Positions 26,429 to 34,111 of a stretch of DNA of 34,947 nucleotides are shown here, one piece after another. Origin of the DNA: Erwinia endophytica (GTDB taxonomy: Bacteria > Pseudomonadota > Gammaproteobacteria > Enterobacterales > Enterobacteriaceae); NCBI RefSeq assembly GCF_009295515.1, contig NZ_RQVV01000051.1:1-34947 (forward strand). Reading direction: 5' to 3'. Positions within the stretch are counted from its first letter, which is position 1, and each line of letters opens with the position of its first letter. Position numbers and translations under genes: made by a program. The notes under the pieces are model-generated. The model did no database searches. It was not told the DNA's origin and saw only the letters and a list, made by a program, of their open reading frames with translations.

Positions 26429-27178
26429 TCAGCCTCTGGCGCTGCTCTGAAAACCAATTGACCGGGCGGCTTTCACTGTCAACGCGCCCCACGCCATAAT
26501 CTTATCTTCACGGTAGCGTGAGTCCGGCATTGAGATGCAGATACTTGCCACCGGCTGGTGCGCCGCATCAAAAATGGGGGCGCCAATGGCAAAGATACCG
26601 GAACGGTAATAACCACGGTTAATTGAGAAGCCACGCTCGCGTACCAGGGCCAGTTCATCACGCAATTTGCGGGCATCAGTGATGGTGGCCGGGTTAAAGG
26701 CATTAAGTTCGCCGTTCAATATTTTTTCTCTCTGCAACTCAGGCAAAAAGGCGAGTATCGCCATACCGTTGGCGGTTGAGTAAATGGGGGCAATATCGCC
26801 AATTGGGCTGACGGCGCGAACGGGATGCGGGCTCTCCAGGCGATCCACCACCACCACCGCGCTGTTACCGTCATACACCGAAACATACACCGTCTCCTGG
26901 GTGGCGTCGTGCAACTCGGCCATCGGCTCCTGCACCGCCGCAGCCAGACCGTCTCTGGTCAGTTCGCTGGGCCGGACACTGAGCACCCGGGGGCTGACCG
27001 TCCAACGCGGCATGTCGCCCTCAACCAGGCGCAGCCACCCTGCTTCATGAAATGTCCACAGGATCCGCTGAACAGTCGTTTTTGGCATCGACATCATTTT
27101 CGCCAGCTCGCCCACGCTCACCGGCTGCTTCTCCGACACCTTCTCCAGTACTTTCAGGCTCTTAATCAGACTTTGCAT
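26429..27178 (-). CDS. IclR-family transcriptional regulator
   Basis: 249 residues, typical length. The N-terminal winged helix-turn-helix spans about residues 5-65 (SLIKSLKVLEKVSEKQPVSVGELAKMMSMPKTTVQRILWTFHEAGWLRL). The IclR effector domain follows (ETVYVSVYDGNSAVVVVDRLES, GDIAPIYSTANGMAILAFLP, INRGYYRSGIFAIGAPIFD, VASICISMPDSR). It lies between the MHS gene and hyuAB and is divergent from hyuA. Such proteins usually repress or activate neighbouring catabolic genes in response to the substrate or a product; both flanking promoters share a GGAAT/ATTCC motif. Confidence 0.9.
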   Translation of the reverse strand: MQSLIKSLKVLEKVSEKQPVSVGELAKMMSMPKTTVQRILWTFHEAGWLRLVEGDMPRWTVSPRVLSVRPSELTRDGLAAAVQEPMAELHDATQETVYVSVYDGNSAVVVVDRLESPHPVRAVSPIGDIAPIYSTANGMAILAFLPELQREKILNGELNAFNPATITDARKLRDELALVRERGFSINRGYYRSGIFAIGAPIFDAAHQPVASICISMPDSRYREDKIMAWGALTVKAARSIGFQSSARG

Positions 27179-27509
27179 TGATAAACCGTCCGTTATTTGA
27201 TGCCAATGTCATCGATGACTGTGCCGTAATATGGCACAGCCCGCCATATCCTGCCCGGCCTTTCCCCCCATTACCGCCATAATTTGATCCTTTCGCCTAT
27301 TTTTTACCCTTGCGACGGTGATGAAACCATGCCAAATTATAAAAATGGAATATCATTCCTCATTGTGGAATGATTAATTATTCGCCCACTGAATATGATC
27401 AGTTTGATTTTGGTGACGGCGGATTCATGCCATGGCTTGCCGTTATTACCCGGGGCGCGATCAGCGGGATAAATCCGTACATCCGCAAAAATCTGATTAA
27501 GGGGAAAGT
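27179..27509. other. Divergent region between IclR gene and hyuA
   Basis: 331 bases without a gene. It holds the operator candidates at 27347-27374 in an AT-rich patch, where the hyuA promoter is also expected. The ribosome-binding site AAGGGGAAAGT lies just before the hyuA ATG. A frame open from 27370 is out of phase with hyuA and has no support. Confidence 0.5.
27347..27374. promoter_or_regulatory. IclR operator candidate, overlapping inverted repeats
   Basis: Two overlapping dyads: GGAAT-ATC-ATTCC at 27347-27359 and ATCATTCC-N7-GGAATGAT at 27352-27374, the latter with perfect 8-bp arms. The GGAAT/ATTCC arms resemble the TGGAAAT/ATTTCCA consensus of E. coli IclR. A further half-site is found before the MHS gene. 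I infer binding by the IclR protein encoded alongside. Confidence 0.65.
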
Positions 27510-29564
27510 ATGGGATTACGAATTGGTGTCGATATTGGCGGCTCTTTTACCGACTTCGCCGTATTTAATGAAGAGTCCGGCTCCCTTCACAGTCTCAAGG
27601 TATTCTCCCGGCCGGATCAACCGGGTCAGGAGGTGCTGCATGGCATTCAGGAACTGGTGAAGCGTTATGCCATCAACCCGGCTGATATTCACTACTTTAC
27701 CCATGGCACCACGGTGGGTGTGAATGCGGTAGTACAGAAAAAAGGCGCAAAACTCGGGCTGATCACCAACCGATATTTTGAAGATGTACTGGCACTTGGC
27801 AGGCTGAAAACCCCGGATATGTATAACCTGCATTCACTGCGCCCGACACCACTGGTGGCGCGCGAACACGTATTCGGCATCGACGGTCGTCTGGATGCCA
27901 CCGGCAGGGAACTGAACAGTATCAATGTACCCAGCGTACTCACCGCGATTGAGGGCCTGCGTGCCGCCGGCTGCGAAGGCGTAGTGATCGCTCTGTTGCA
28001 TGCCTACCGTAATCCTGTGCATGAAAAACAGGTACAGGCCTTGATTGAACAGGCGATGCCGGGCTTTTTCGTCTGCTGTTCCAGCGATGTCTGGCCAACG
28101 ATTCGCGAGTTCGAACGCACGCAAACAGCGGTGATCGGCGCCTATGTGCAGCCACGCGTCGCACACTATCTCGGTGCGTTACAGCAGGCGCTGAAGCAGG
28201 CGGGCGTTGGCGCCGAACTGAAAGTCACCAAATCAAATGGCGGCGTGATGAGTGCTGAAAGCGGCAAAGCGGAATGTGTGCAGATGATCCTCTCGGGTAC
28301 GGCATCCGGCGTGATGGGGGCGGCCTGGGTTGCGCGCCAGTGTGGGCGGGAAAACGTGATGAGTCTGGATATCGGCGGAACCACGGCCGATGTGGCGCTG
28401 ATAGTCAAGGGTGAAGCGCAGTACGACACCGGTGAATACATCGGTGATTACCAGATCCATATCCCTTCGGTATCAGTCACCTCGATTGGTGATGGAGGCG
28501 GTTCTGTTGCACGCGTTGATGAATTTGGCGTGTTGAAAGTCGGCCCGGAAAGTGCCGGTTCGACGCCTGGCCCGGTTTGCTATGGCCGCGGTGGCAGCCA
28601 ACCCACCATTACCGATGCCTTTGTGACTCTGGGTATCCTCGGTCAGGCGCAACTCGGTTACAACTCGGTTAATGTGGATGTGGCGGCGGCGAAAGCGGCC
28701 ATTGGCACGCTGGCCACCCAACCCGGACAATCCATTGAAAGCATCGCTGAATCGATCATTAATGTCTCGGTGTCTGGCATGTACGCCGGTATCAGCCGCC
28801 TGGTTTCCCGCTTTGGTATCGATCCGCGTGCGTTCTCGCTGATGCCGTTTGGCGGCGCCGGGCCGATGATGGCCTGTTATCTGGCTCGCGCCATGCGTAT
28901 GCGTGAAATTCTGGTGCCCCTGATCCCTGGTGTATTAAGCGCACTGGGGGGGCTGGTCGCTGACGTGAAGAACGATTTTGTCCGTATTATTTACTGCGAC
29001 CTGACCGCAGACCGTCTCCCACTGCTGGAGGCCGAATATCAGCGACTCGAAAGTCAGGCGCGTGACTGGTTAAGTCACGAAGTGGCTGACGCCCGCCGTG
29101 GTCAGTTCAGACTGTCTGCTGAAATGCGTTACAAGGGGCAGTCATTTGAGATCGAAACACCATTACAACGTGATGATTTGGCTCAGGGGAATCTCGCCGC
29201 ACTACGTGACGCTTTTCACCAGCAACATCAACACCTTTATGCCTACAGTGACCGAGATGCCCTGATTCAGGTAGTCTCATTGCGGCTGGTGGTGAGCATG
29301 CCAACCCCCAAACCCCAGTTAGAACCGCTCCCGCAAAGCGACGACGCCCCCATTCCCACACAACAGATTGATGTATGGATGTCCGGCGGCTATCACACCG
29401 TCCCGCTCTACCAGCGCAGTCAACTGACTGCGGGCCAGCAGTTTACCGGTCCGGCGGTGATCACCCAGTCTGACACCACCATCGCCGTATTACCTGATTT
29501 TCACGCGCAGGTCGATGCCACTGGCAATCTGATCCTGACCGATCTTACCCACACCGCGAAATAG
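27510..29564 (+). CDS. hyuA: Hydantoinase/oxoprolinase family protein, A subunit
   Basis: 684 residues from ATG 27510 with AAGGGGAAAG upstream. The ATP-binding ASKHA-type motifs are GVDIGGSFTD (6-15) and DIGGTTADV (287-295). HGTTVGVNAVVQKKGAKLGLITNRYFEDVL in the Hydant_A_N domain, ESAGSTPGPVCYGRGG and SLMPFGGAGPM in the main domain, and the C-terminal RYKGQSFEIET are family hallmarks. HyuA with HyuB hydrolyses ATP to open a cyclic amide (5-oxoproline, N-methylhydantoin) or to carboxylate acetone-like ketones. Substrate cannot be decided, but a gamma subunit of acetone carboxylase is lacking, so cyclic-amide hydrolysis is favoured. hyuB begins 12 bases later. Confidence 0.9.
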   Translation: MGLRIGVDIGGSFTDFAVFNEESGSLHSLKVFSRPDQPGQEVLHGIQELVKRYAINPADIHYFTHGTTVGVNAVVQKKGAKLGLITNRYFEDVLALGRLKTPDMYNLHSLRPTPLVAREHVFGIDGRLDATGRELNSINVPSVLTAIEGLRAAGCEGVVIALLHAYRNPVHEKQVQALIEQAMPGFFVCCSSDVWPTIREFERTQTAVIGAYVQPRVAHYLGALQQALKQAGVGAELKVTKSNGGVMSAESGKAECVQMILSGTASGVMGAAWVARQCGRENVMSLDIGGTTADVALIVKGEAQYDTGEYIGDYQIHIPSVSVTSIGDGGGSVARVDEFGVLKVGPESAGSTPGPVCYGRGGSQPTITDAFVTLGILGQAQLGYNSVNVDVAAAKAAIGTLATQPGQSIESIAESIINVSVSGMYAGISRLVSRFGIDPRAFSLMPFGGAGPMMACYLARAMRMREILVPLIPGVLSALGGLVADVKNDFVRIIYCDLTADRLPLLEAEYQRLESQARDWLSHEVADARRGQFRLSAEMRYKGQSFEIETPLQRDDLAQGNLAALRDAFHQQHQHLYAYSDRDALIQVVSLRLVVSMPTPKPQLEPLPQSDDAPIPTQQIDVWMSGGYHTVPLYQRSQLTAGQQFTGPAVITQSDTTIAVLPDFHAQVDATGNLILTDLTHTAK

Positions 29565-29576
29565 AGGAGCCCGGAC

Positions 29577-31574
29577 ATGGCGTTTGATACTTCAGGCTTG
29601 CAGATTCTGGCGAACTACTGTGTGGCCGCGGCTGAAAGCATGGCACACACCCTGGTACGCACCGCGCATTCCACCTTCGTGAAAGAGACGGAAGATTTCT
29701 CCTGTGCGTTACTGACGCCAGAAGGCCTCGCGTTTGCCTCACCCAAAACCCTTGGCGCAACCTGGTACATCGGGCTGGACTACGGCCCGGTACTGGGCAT
29801 GATCGACCATTACCTTCCTGGTGATGTGGCGATGACCAATGATGCCTACAGTGGGCATGTAGCGACCCACAGCCCGGATATCGTGATGTGGAAACCGGTT
29901 TTCTGGGAAGGTGAGCTGGTGTGCTTCGTCGGTGGACACATTCATAACACCGATGTGGGGGGCGCGGTGCCGGCGTCGCTGTCACGTACCCTGACCGAGA
30001 TTCATCAGGAAGGGATCCGCATCCCACCGACAAAAATCGTGCGTGAAGGGGTACTGGATGAAGCGCTGCTGACCGTGCTGAGAACCAATGTGCGCGCACC
30101 GGAACAGAATATGGGCGATCTTCATGCGCAACTGGCGATGCTGGCCAACGGTGAGAAGCGCGTATACGAAATGATCGCCCATTTTGGCGTGGAAAACTTT
30201 AAGCAAGGTATGGTGGCACTGCTCGATTACGCGGCCCAGCAGGCGGAACGTATACTGGAAAGCGTACCGGACGGCGATTACTTCTTCGCGGAGTACGCCG
30301 ATGAGGACAGTGTGAACGGCAAACCGATGCGTGTCGCGATGACGCTAAAAATACGGGGTGGACGTGCGCTGCTCGACTACACGGGCAGTGACCCACAATT
30401 GCTCTCTTCCCTGAACATGCCCACCGGTGGCATGACGCGTCACGCGCTGGCGCTGGTCGGGTATCACTATGTGCTCTACACCCTCAACCCCGATATTCTG
30501 CTGAATGCTGGCCTGGATCGGGTCGTGGAATGCGTGCTGCCTGAAGGCAGCGTCATGAACGCAGTTTACCCGGCGGCGGTCGGTATGCGCAGTCTCACCT
30601 GTAAGCTGACGCATGTGCTAACTTTCGGCGCCTTCTCACAGGCAATCCCCGATCGTCTGCCTGCCTGCGCCGCCTGCGGCCTGGCCATTTTGAATGTCAA
30701 AACCACCAACGCCTCAGGACGCTCAGTGATCGCCTCGATTGGTCCGGTGGGCGGCGGCGCTGGCGGTATGCCTTTCGGTGACGGCGAAGAGGGTTCCGGC
30801 GCGAACGTCGCGTTCCTGCGTAACACGCCGGTAGAAATAAACGAAGCAGAAGTCCCGATCCGTATCACGCGTTACTGTCTGGTCCCGGATTCCGGTGGCG
30901 CGGGTCAATACCGCGGAGGCTCCGGCCTGATGATGGAGTTTCAGGTATTTGCACCGGACACCACGGTAACTGCACGTAACCGTGACCGTACGCATTTCGC
31001 CTCATGGGGCGTGCTGGGGGGTAAGGCAGGCAGCAATGCCATCTTTGTGCGTAATCCGGATAGCGCATCACCAGAAATGCTGGGCAACAGTGACGTTATT
31101 CACTGCCAGGCCAGCGATGTTATCCGCCTGACAGGTGCGGGCGGCGGCGGTTACGGTTCGCCGCTGGCGCGCGATCCTGAGCAGGTATTGCGCGATGTCA
31201 AAAGCGGCTATGTCTCACCAACCCGCGCAGAAGAGGATTACGGCGTGATCATCCGTCACGGCGAAATAGATAACACTGCCACCCAACAAAAGCGTGCCGA
31301 ACTGTCAGCAACCTGTCCTCCCGTCGCGCACTTTGATTACGGTCCATGGCGCACCCGGTTTGAACAAAGCTGGACAGCAGAACGCTACCAGGCACTCACT
31401 GATATTCTCTCTGGCGTACCGATTATCTGGCGTTTTCACATCAAACATCGCCTGTTCGATGCCCTCACCAAAGCCGAAGAACAGGGCAATGTAGCCCCCC
31501 TGGGCGGCGAGTTAATTTATCGCCTGTTCGACGATTTCAGGGATGAATACCGGGAATTTCTTCAGAACGCTTAA
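29577..31574 (+). CDS. hyuB: Hydantoinase/oxoprolinase family protein, B subunit
   Basis: 665 residues, with AGAGGAG upstream of ATG 29577. Residues 1 to about 520 are Hydantoinase_[41 protein letters not shown] (88-101), [11 protein letters not shown] with His121, His123 and Asp126 as the likely metal ligands, [19 protein letters not shown] and [16 protein letters not shown]. The last 130 or so residues form an extra tail ([32 protein letters not shown]) seen in some but not all B subunits. It is the partner of HyuA in the ATP-dependent amidohydrolase. A perfect stem-loop follows the stop codon. Confidence 0.9.
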   Translation: MAFDTSGLQILANYCVAAAESMAHTLVRTAHSTFVKETEDFSCALLTPEGLAFASPKTLGATWYIGLDYGPVLGMIDHYLPGDVAMTNDAYSGHVATHSPDIVMWKPVFWEGELVCFVGGHIHNTDVGGAVPASLSRTLTEIHQEGIRIPPTKIVREGVLDEALLTVLRTNVRAPEQNMGDLHAQLAMLANGEKRVYEMIAHFGVENFKQGMVALLDYAAQQAERILESVPDGDYFFAEYADEDSVNGKPMRVAMTLKIRGGRALLDYTGSDPQLLSSLNMPTGGMTRHALALVGYHYVLYTLNPDILLNAGLDRVVECVLPEGSVMNAVYPAAVGMRSLTCKLTHVLTFGAFSQAIPDRLPACAACGLAILNVKTTNASGRSVIASIGPVGGGAGGMPFGDGEEGSGANVAFLRNTPVEINEAEVPIRITRYCLVPDSGGAGQYRGGSGLMMEFQVFAPDTTVTARNRDRTHFASWGVLGGKAGSNAIFVRNPDSASPEMLGNSDVIHCQASDVIRLTGAGGGGYGSPLARDPEQVLRDVKSGYVSPTRAEEDYGVIIRHGEIDNTATQQKRAELSATCPPVAHFDYGPWRTRFEQSWTAERYQALTDILSGVPIIWRFHIKHRLFDALTKAEEQGNVAPLGGELIYRLFDDFRDEYREFLQNA

Positions 31575-31578
31575 CTCT

Positions 31579-31610
31579 CCAAAGGTAGCGAACAACTTCG
31601 CTACCTTTGG
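31579..31610 (+). terminator. Perfect 14-bp stem-loop after hyuB
   Basis: CCAAAGGTAGCGAA, loop CAAC, TTCGCTACCTTTGG: every base pairs. It begins four bases after the hyuB stop. There is no T tract on either side, so it may be a processing or bidirectional terminating structure, or a repeat left by a mobile element. It lies before the broken end of the ISAs1 remnant. Confidence 0.6.
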
Positions 31611-31671
31611 TGGTTGGGGTTCAGTTCGCGCCCCTGCTTCTGCAGTCCTTCCGGCACAAAGAGTAGAGCAT

Positions 31672-32255
31672 GACGCCAATAAATAGTCCCCCTGTTGAGC
31701 GCGTATCTTTTTCGCTCTATCTTTCTGACATTCCATGGCATCGGTTGTTATCAGTTTTCCCTTTATACCCAGAAGGCTAATAAGCTCCAGCATCGCTGTA
31801 ATCTTGTTAGATTTCTCATCCGTTTTTCTCTGACCCAGTACCAGACTGTGCATTGTGGAGAAGGCGCTTATTAAATGAATGGCTCCCCGCCGACGACTTT
31901 TATCATAAGAGTGACGAAGCGTTTTTCCATCAATTGCAATAATGTCATTATTGTCTGATATATGGCAGTCACGCATCCAGCTAATAAAGCATTTATGAAA
32001 TTTTTCAGGACTGATACAGGACACAACTCTGGCAATAGTGTCGTGGACAGGAATGCCATTATCAAAATCGCCATATTGTTTCAGAAAATCAAGATGGGTT
32101 TCACCAAAATCCTCAATATCCTCCCAACCTTCAGCGCCAGAAATAACAGCACATATCGTCAACAACAGAATATCAGATAATTTATGCTCCACCTTCCAGG
32201 ATTGTCTGTAATCAGGGATGACAGTGATGTGCTCCATGAGTTTTGTAATATCCAT
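31672..32255 (-). pseudogene. ISAs1-family (H-repeat type) transposase, truncated
   Basis: Starts [40 protein letters not shown], then [46 protein letters not shown] with the first catalytic Asp, and [29 protein letters not shown] with the second. After GDYLLA (about base 31672) the usual continuation (KGNQ and more, about 170 residues including the Glu) is replaced by unrelated sequence that runs antisense into the hyuB end. It is a defective copy. The IS left flank is AT-rich DNA next to the T6SS cassette. Confidence 0.85.
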
Positions 32256-32260
32256 ATTTA

Positions 32261-32280
32261 TTCTCCTTTATTCAGGAGAA
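32261..32280 (-). promoter_or_regulatory. Hairpin sequestering the transposase ribosome-binding site
   Basis: TTCTCCT and AGGAGAA form a perfect 7-bp dyad with a 6-base loop. On the transposase strand the second arm, AGGAGAA, is the Shine-Dalgarno sequence five bases before ATG 32255. Folding would hide it, a known means by which IS elements limit transposase made from read-through transcripts. Confidence 0.5.
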
Positions 32281-32350
32281 TTTGATCACAAATAACAATT
32301 AAATGATAGTTCTTTCACCGTTATGAACGGTATTCACCTGAGTGAAAACC

Positions 32351-32376
32351 GTACATTTTTAGTATGTAAAATGTAC
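32351..32376 (+). terminator. Terminator-like stem-loop with T tract
   Basis: GTACATTTT (32351-32359) and AAAATGTAC (32368-32376) pair perfectly over nine bases with an 8-base loop, and TTTT follows on the plus strand. The stem is AT-rich. No plus-strand gene precedes it, so it could be a relic, or could shield the T6SS genes from antisense transcription. Confidence 0.4.
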
Positions 32377-32762
32377 TTTTCATGATCTTTCCCTGGGGGA
32401 TTGGTGCTCATTGTATTCCTTCACATCGGCAGAAAAATTATGCTCTGAAAAAAGCAGACATGCATTAAGTAAGTTAATTATTGCTTAATTTTTATCGCAT
32501 ATTCTTTATGAAAGTCTTTGCCAAAATGGATTGTTAATTCACGCCCAACTTTTCATGCCTGCTGATAATATGAAAAAATAGTTATGTACTTCATCAAGCC
32601 ATAAATATTTATTACGCACATCCACTTGAAATGAATAATATCAAACCACTTACAGTTAGGCTCTGGCTATTGAATGCCTATTTTTTAGCATAACTAAAAA
32701 GCAATCAATCCACTGCATGAATAATGTACCTCTCGCAGTTTACCCCTCTGTTAATTCAATCG

Positions 32763-33080
32763 TTACTTTTTATACAACATGTTATAACAATTTTCTTCAG
32801 AAGATAAATCATATCTATAAAAACAATAATCTGAGAATTGCTTAAGTTTTTTTTCATTTAAATTACTAAGTAATGGTGTATCACAACCTGCATTGCAATT
32901 TGTTGGATCAACAAAAAAAAGGTTTGCACTCATATGCTTTTTAATAAAAAAGACATATTCTGTATCTTCCTTGAATTCACCAGATACCTGCTCAACACCA
33001 ACAAAAAACCATGCAAGGGTCAATATTAATGCCATTATGACAACAACCCAACAATAATTTACCCTGTTAGCATTACCCAT
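32763..33080 (-). CDS. Membrane-anchored putative immunity protein to the T6SS amidase effector
   Basis: 105 residues, no family recognised. One N-terminal membrane helix (about residues 9-27, CWVVVIMALILTLAWFFVGV) would anchor a soluble domain in the periplasm. That domain holds four Cys (62, 66, 86, 98) that could form disulfides. Immunity proteins against peptidoglycan amidases must act in the periplasm, so the topology fits. The start codon lies only 11 bases after the effector stop. The ribosome-binding region between them is a run of eleven G (33092-33082 on the coding strand). Strongly AT-rich otherwise, like the effector. Confidence 0.65.
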   Translation of the reverse strand: MGNANRVNYCWVVVIMALILTLAWFFVGVEQVSGEFKEDTEYVFFIKKHMSANLFFVDPTNCNAGCDTPLLSNLNEKKLKQFSDYCFYRYDLSSEENCYNMLYKK

Positions 33081-33081
33081 A

Positions 33082-33092
33082 CCCCCCCCCCC
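33082..33092 (-). repeat. Poly-G tract (11 bases) between effector and immunity genes
   Basis: Plus strand C11 at 33082-33092. On the coding strand the first G is the last base of the effector TAG stop, and the run ends two bases before the immunity ATG. It therefore supplies the ribosome-binding region of the immunity gene. Such tracts change length by replication slippage. Confidence 0.6.
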
Positions 33093-34111
33093 TAAGATTG
33101 TTTATATTTAGTTGGTTTACCCAGATTAAATTCTTTTCTCAATTTTTCAACAAACTCCATACCTAAATTACCAGGGCAGGATCTTTCGATTACCTCGTTA
33201 GGCTTTTTGGGATTACGGTAAAAAATCTGGTGTTCCTTGTGCCCACCAAGTTCCGTAATATTAAAATAGTTAAGCAACGTGGATATGATTTTTTTTACTG
33301 CCTTTTCTTGCAAAGGGGTTACCTCATCATCAGAATCCAACCATTGTTCATCTAAGTCAGACATTAATACAATGCCTATAATAGATGTATTGCCAAAACT
33401 GATGTGAGCACCTTTATTTCTTATATCCTGCCCTTCAAAAATTTCACCATCACATCCAACAGCATAATGATAACCAAACTGGTTAAATTTACCCATATGC
33501 TCTTCTTCAATTTTTTTTATTTTATCACCATTCAAATCTGAACATGAATAACTATTCCCAGCATTATGAATAGCGATTTTAGTATAATTCCAGTCAGGGG
33601 AAACTTTCTGACTATCATTGGCCTTCCAGTCTGACCGAGTTTTGAATACACATCCACTCTTTCTCACCTCTGATATTATCGCTTGCCGCACTGCGGCTCT
33701 ATTATCTAACTGAACAGGATTGATTTTATAATTTTTCTTATCTAATTGCTGCACCGATACCACTGTACATTCCGAATTAAAATTACTATTCTTTAAATCA
33801 TCATCATCTGACATAACCTCATCATCCAAGAAAACCTCTTTCTTGGGTGAAATAAAATTAAATGAAACCGTTGGTGTTTTCCCTGTAAATCGTATTGGTT
33901 GAGTAAATCCAAACTGATCGGTTCTCCCACCACATACCTTTCCCGGCTTGAAATTGATATAGTAATCAATATTTTTTTGAGGCTCCCCAGTATGCTTGTC
34001 TATTGCGCGAGCCAGACCTATTTTATTAGCATTAATCAGCACTATTGAATGAGGCTTTGATTCAGCCAATTCAGTAGAATGCTTTAAAGAATTCTCATTT
34101 GATTGAGCCAT
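33092..34111 (-). CDS. T6SS effector: TTR-like N-terminal domain fused to zinc-dependent peptidoglycan amidase
   Basis: 339 residues with no signal peptide. Residues about 34-86 look like a transthyretin/carboxypeptidase-regulatory-like beta domain (DKHTGEPQKNIDYYI, GRTDQFGFTQPI) resembling the end of the VgrG encoded just upstream. Residues about 172-325 form an Amidase_2/PGRP domain. IAIHNAG supplies zinc ligand His182, FGYHYAVGCDGEIFEGQD holds Tyr214, and KGAHISFGNTSIIGI is typical. GGHKEHQ (His291 or His294) and ERSCPG (Cys312) give the remaining ligands, as in T7 lysozyme. It would cleave the N-acetylmuramoyl-L-alanine bond in rival cells. It overlaps the VgrG gene by 17 bases and is followed by the immunity gene. 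Confidence 0.8.
   Translation of the reverse strand: MAQSNENSLKHSTELAESKPHSIVLINANKIGLARAIDKHTGEPQKNIDYYINFKPGKVCGGRTDQFGFTQPIRFTGKTPTVSFNFISPKKEVFLDDEVMSDDDDLKNSNFNSECTVVSVQQLDKKNYKINPVQLDNRAAVRQAIISEVRKSGCVFKTRSDWKANDSQKVSPDWNYTKIAIHNAGNSYSCSDLNGDKIKKIEEEHMGKFNQFGYHYAVGCDGEIFEGQDIRNKGAHISFGNTSIIGIVLMSDLDEQWLDSDDEVTPLQEKAVKKIISTLLNYFNITELGGHKEHQIFYRNPKKPNEVIERSCPGNLGMEFVEKLRKEFNLGKPTKYKQS

Larger units (their letters stand above)
32256..32762. other. AT-rich non-coding spacer between ISAs1 remnant and T6SS cassette
   Basis: 507 bases with no recognised gene. It contains the ribosome-binding-site hairpin (32261-32280), a small dyad ACCGTT-ATG-AACGGT (32318-32332) and the terminator-like stem at 32351-32376. 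The remainder is low-complexity AT-rich DNA. Confidence 0.5.

Noticed and set aside
27370..27660. Plus-strand frame starting before hyuA.
   Set aside because: It overlaps hyuA in another phase and lacks a ribosome-binding site; the operator dyad lies at its start.
29545..30099. Minus-strand frame of 184 codons opposite the hyuB start, rich in Arg, His, Pro and Ser.
   Set aside because: Composition is typical of an antisense shadow of a GC-rich gene; hyuB on the other strand is unmistakable.
32465..32500. AT-rich stem (TTAAGTAA with TTGCTTAA) followed by T5.
   Set aside because: Stem contains a G-U pair and almost no GC; expected by chance in such AT-rich DNA, and no plus-strand gene precedes it.
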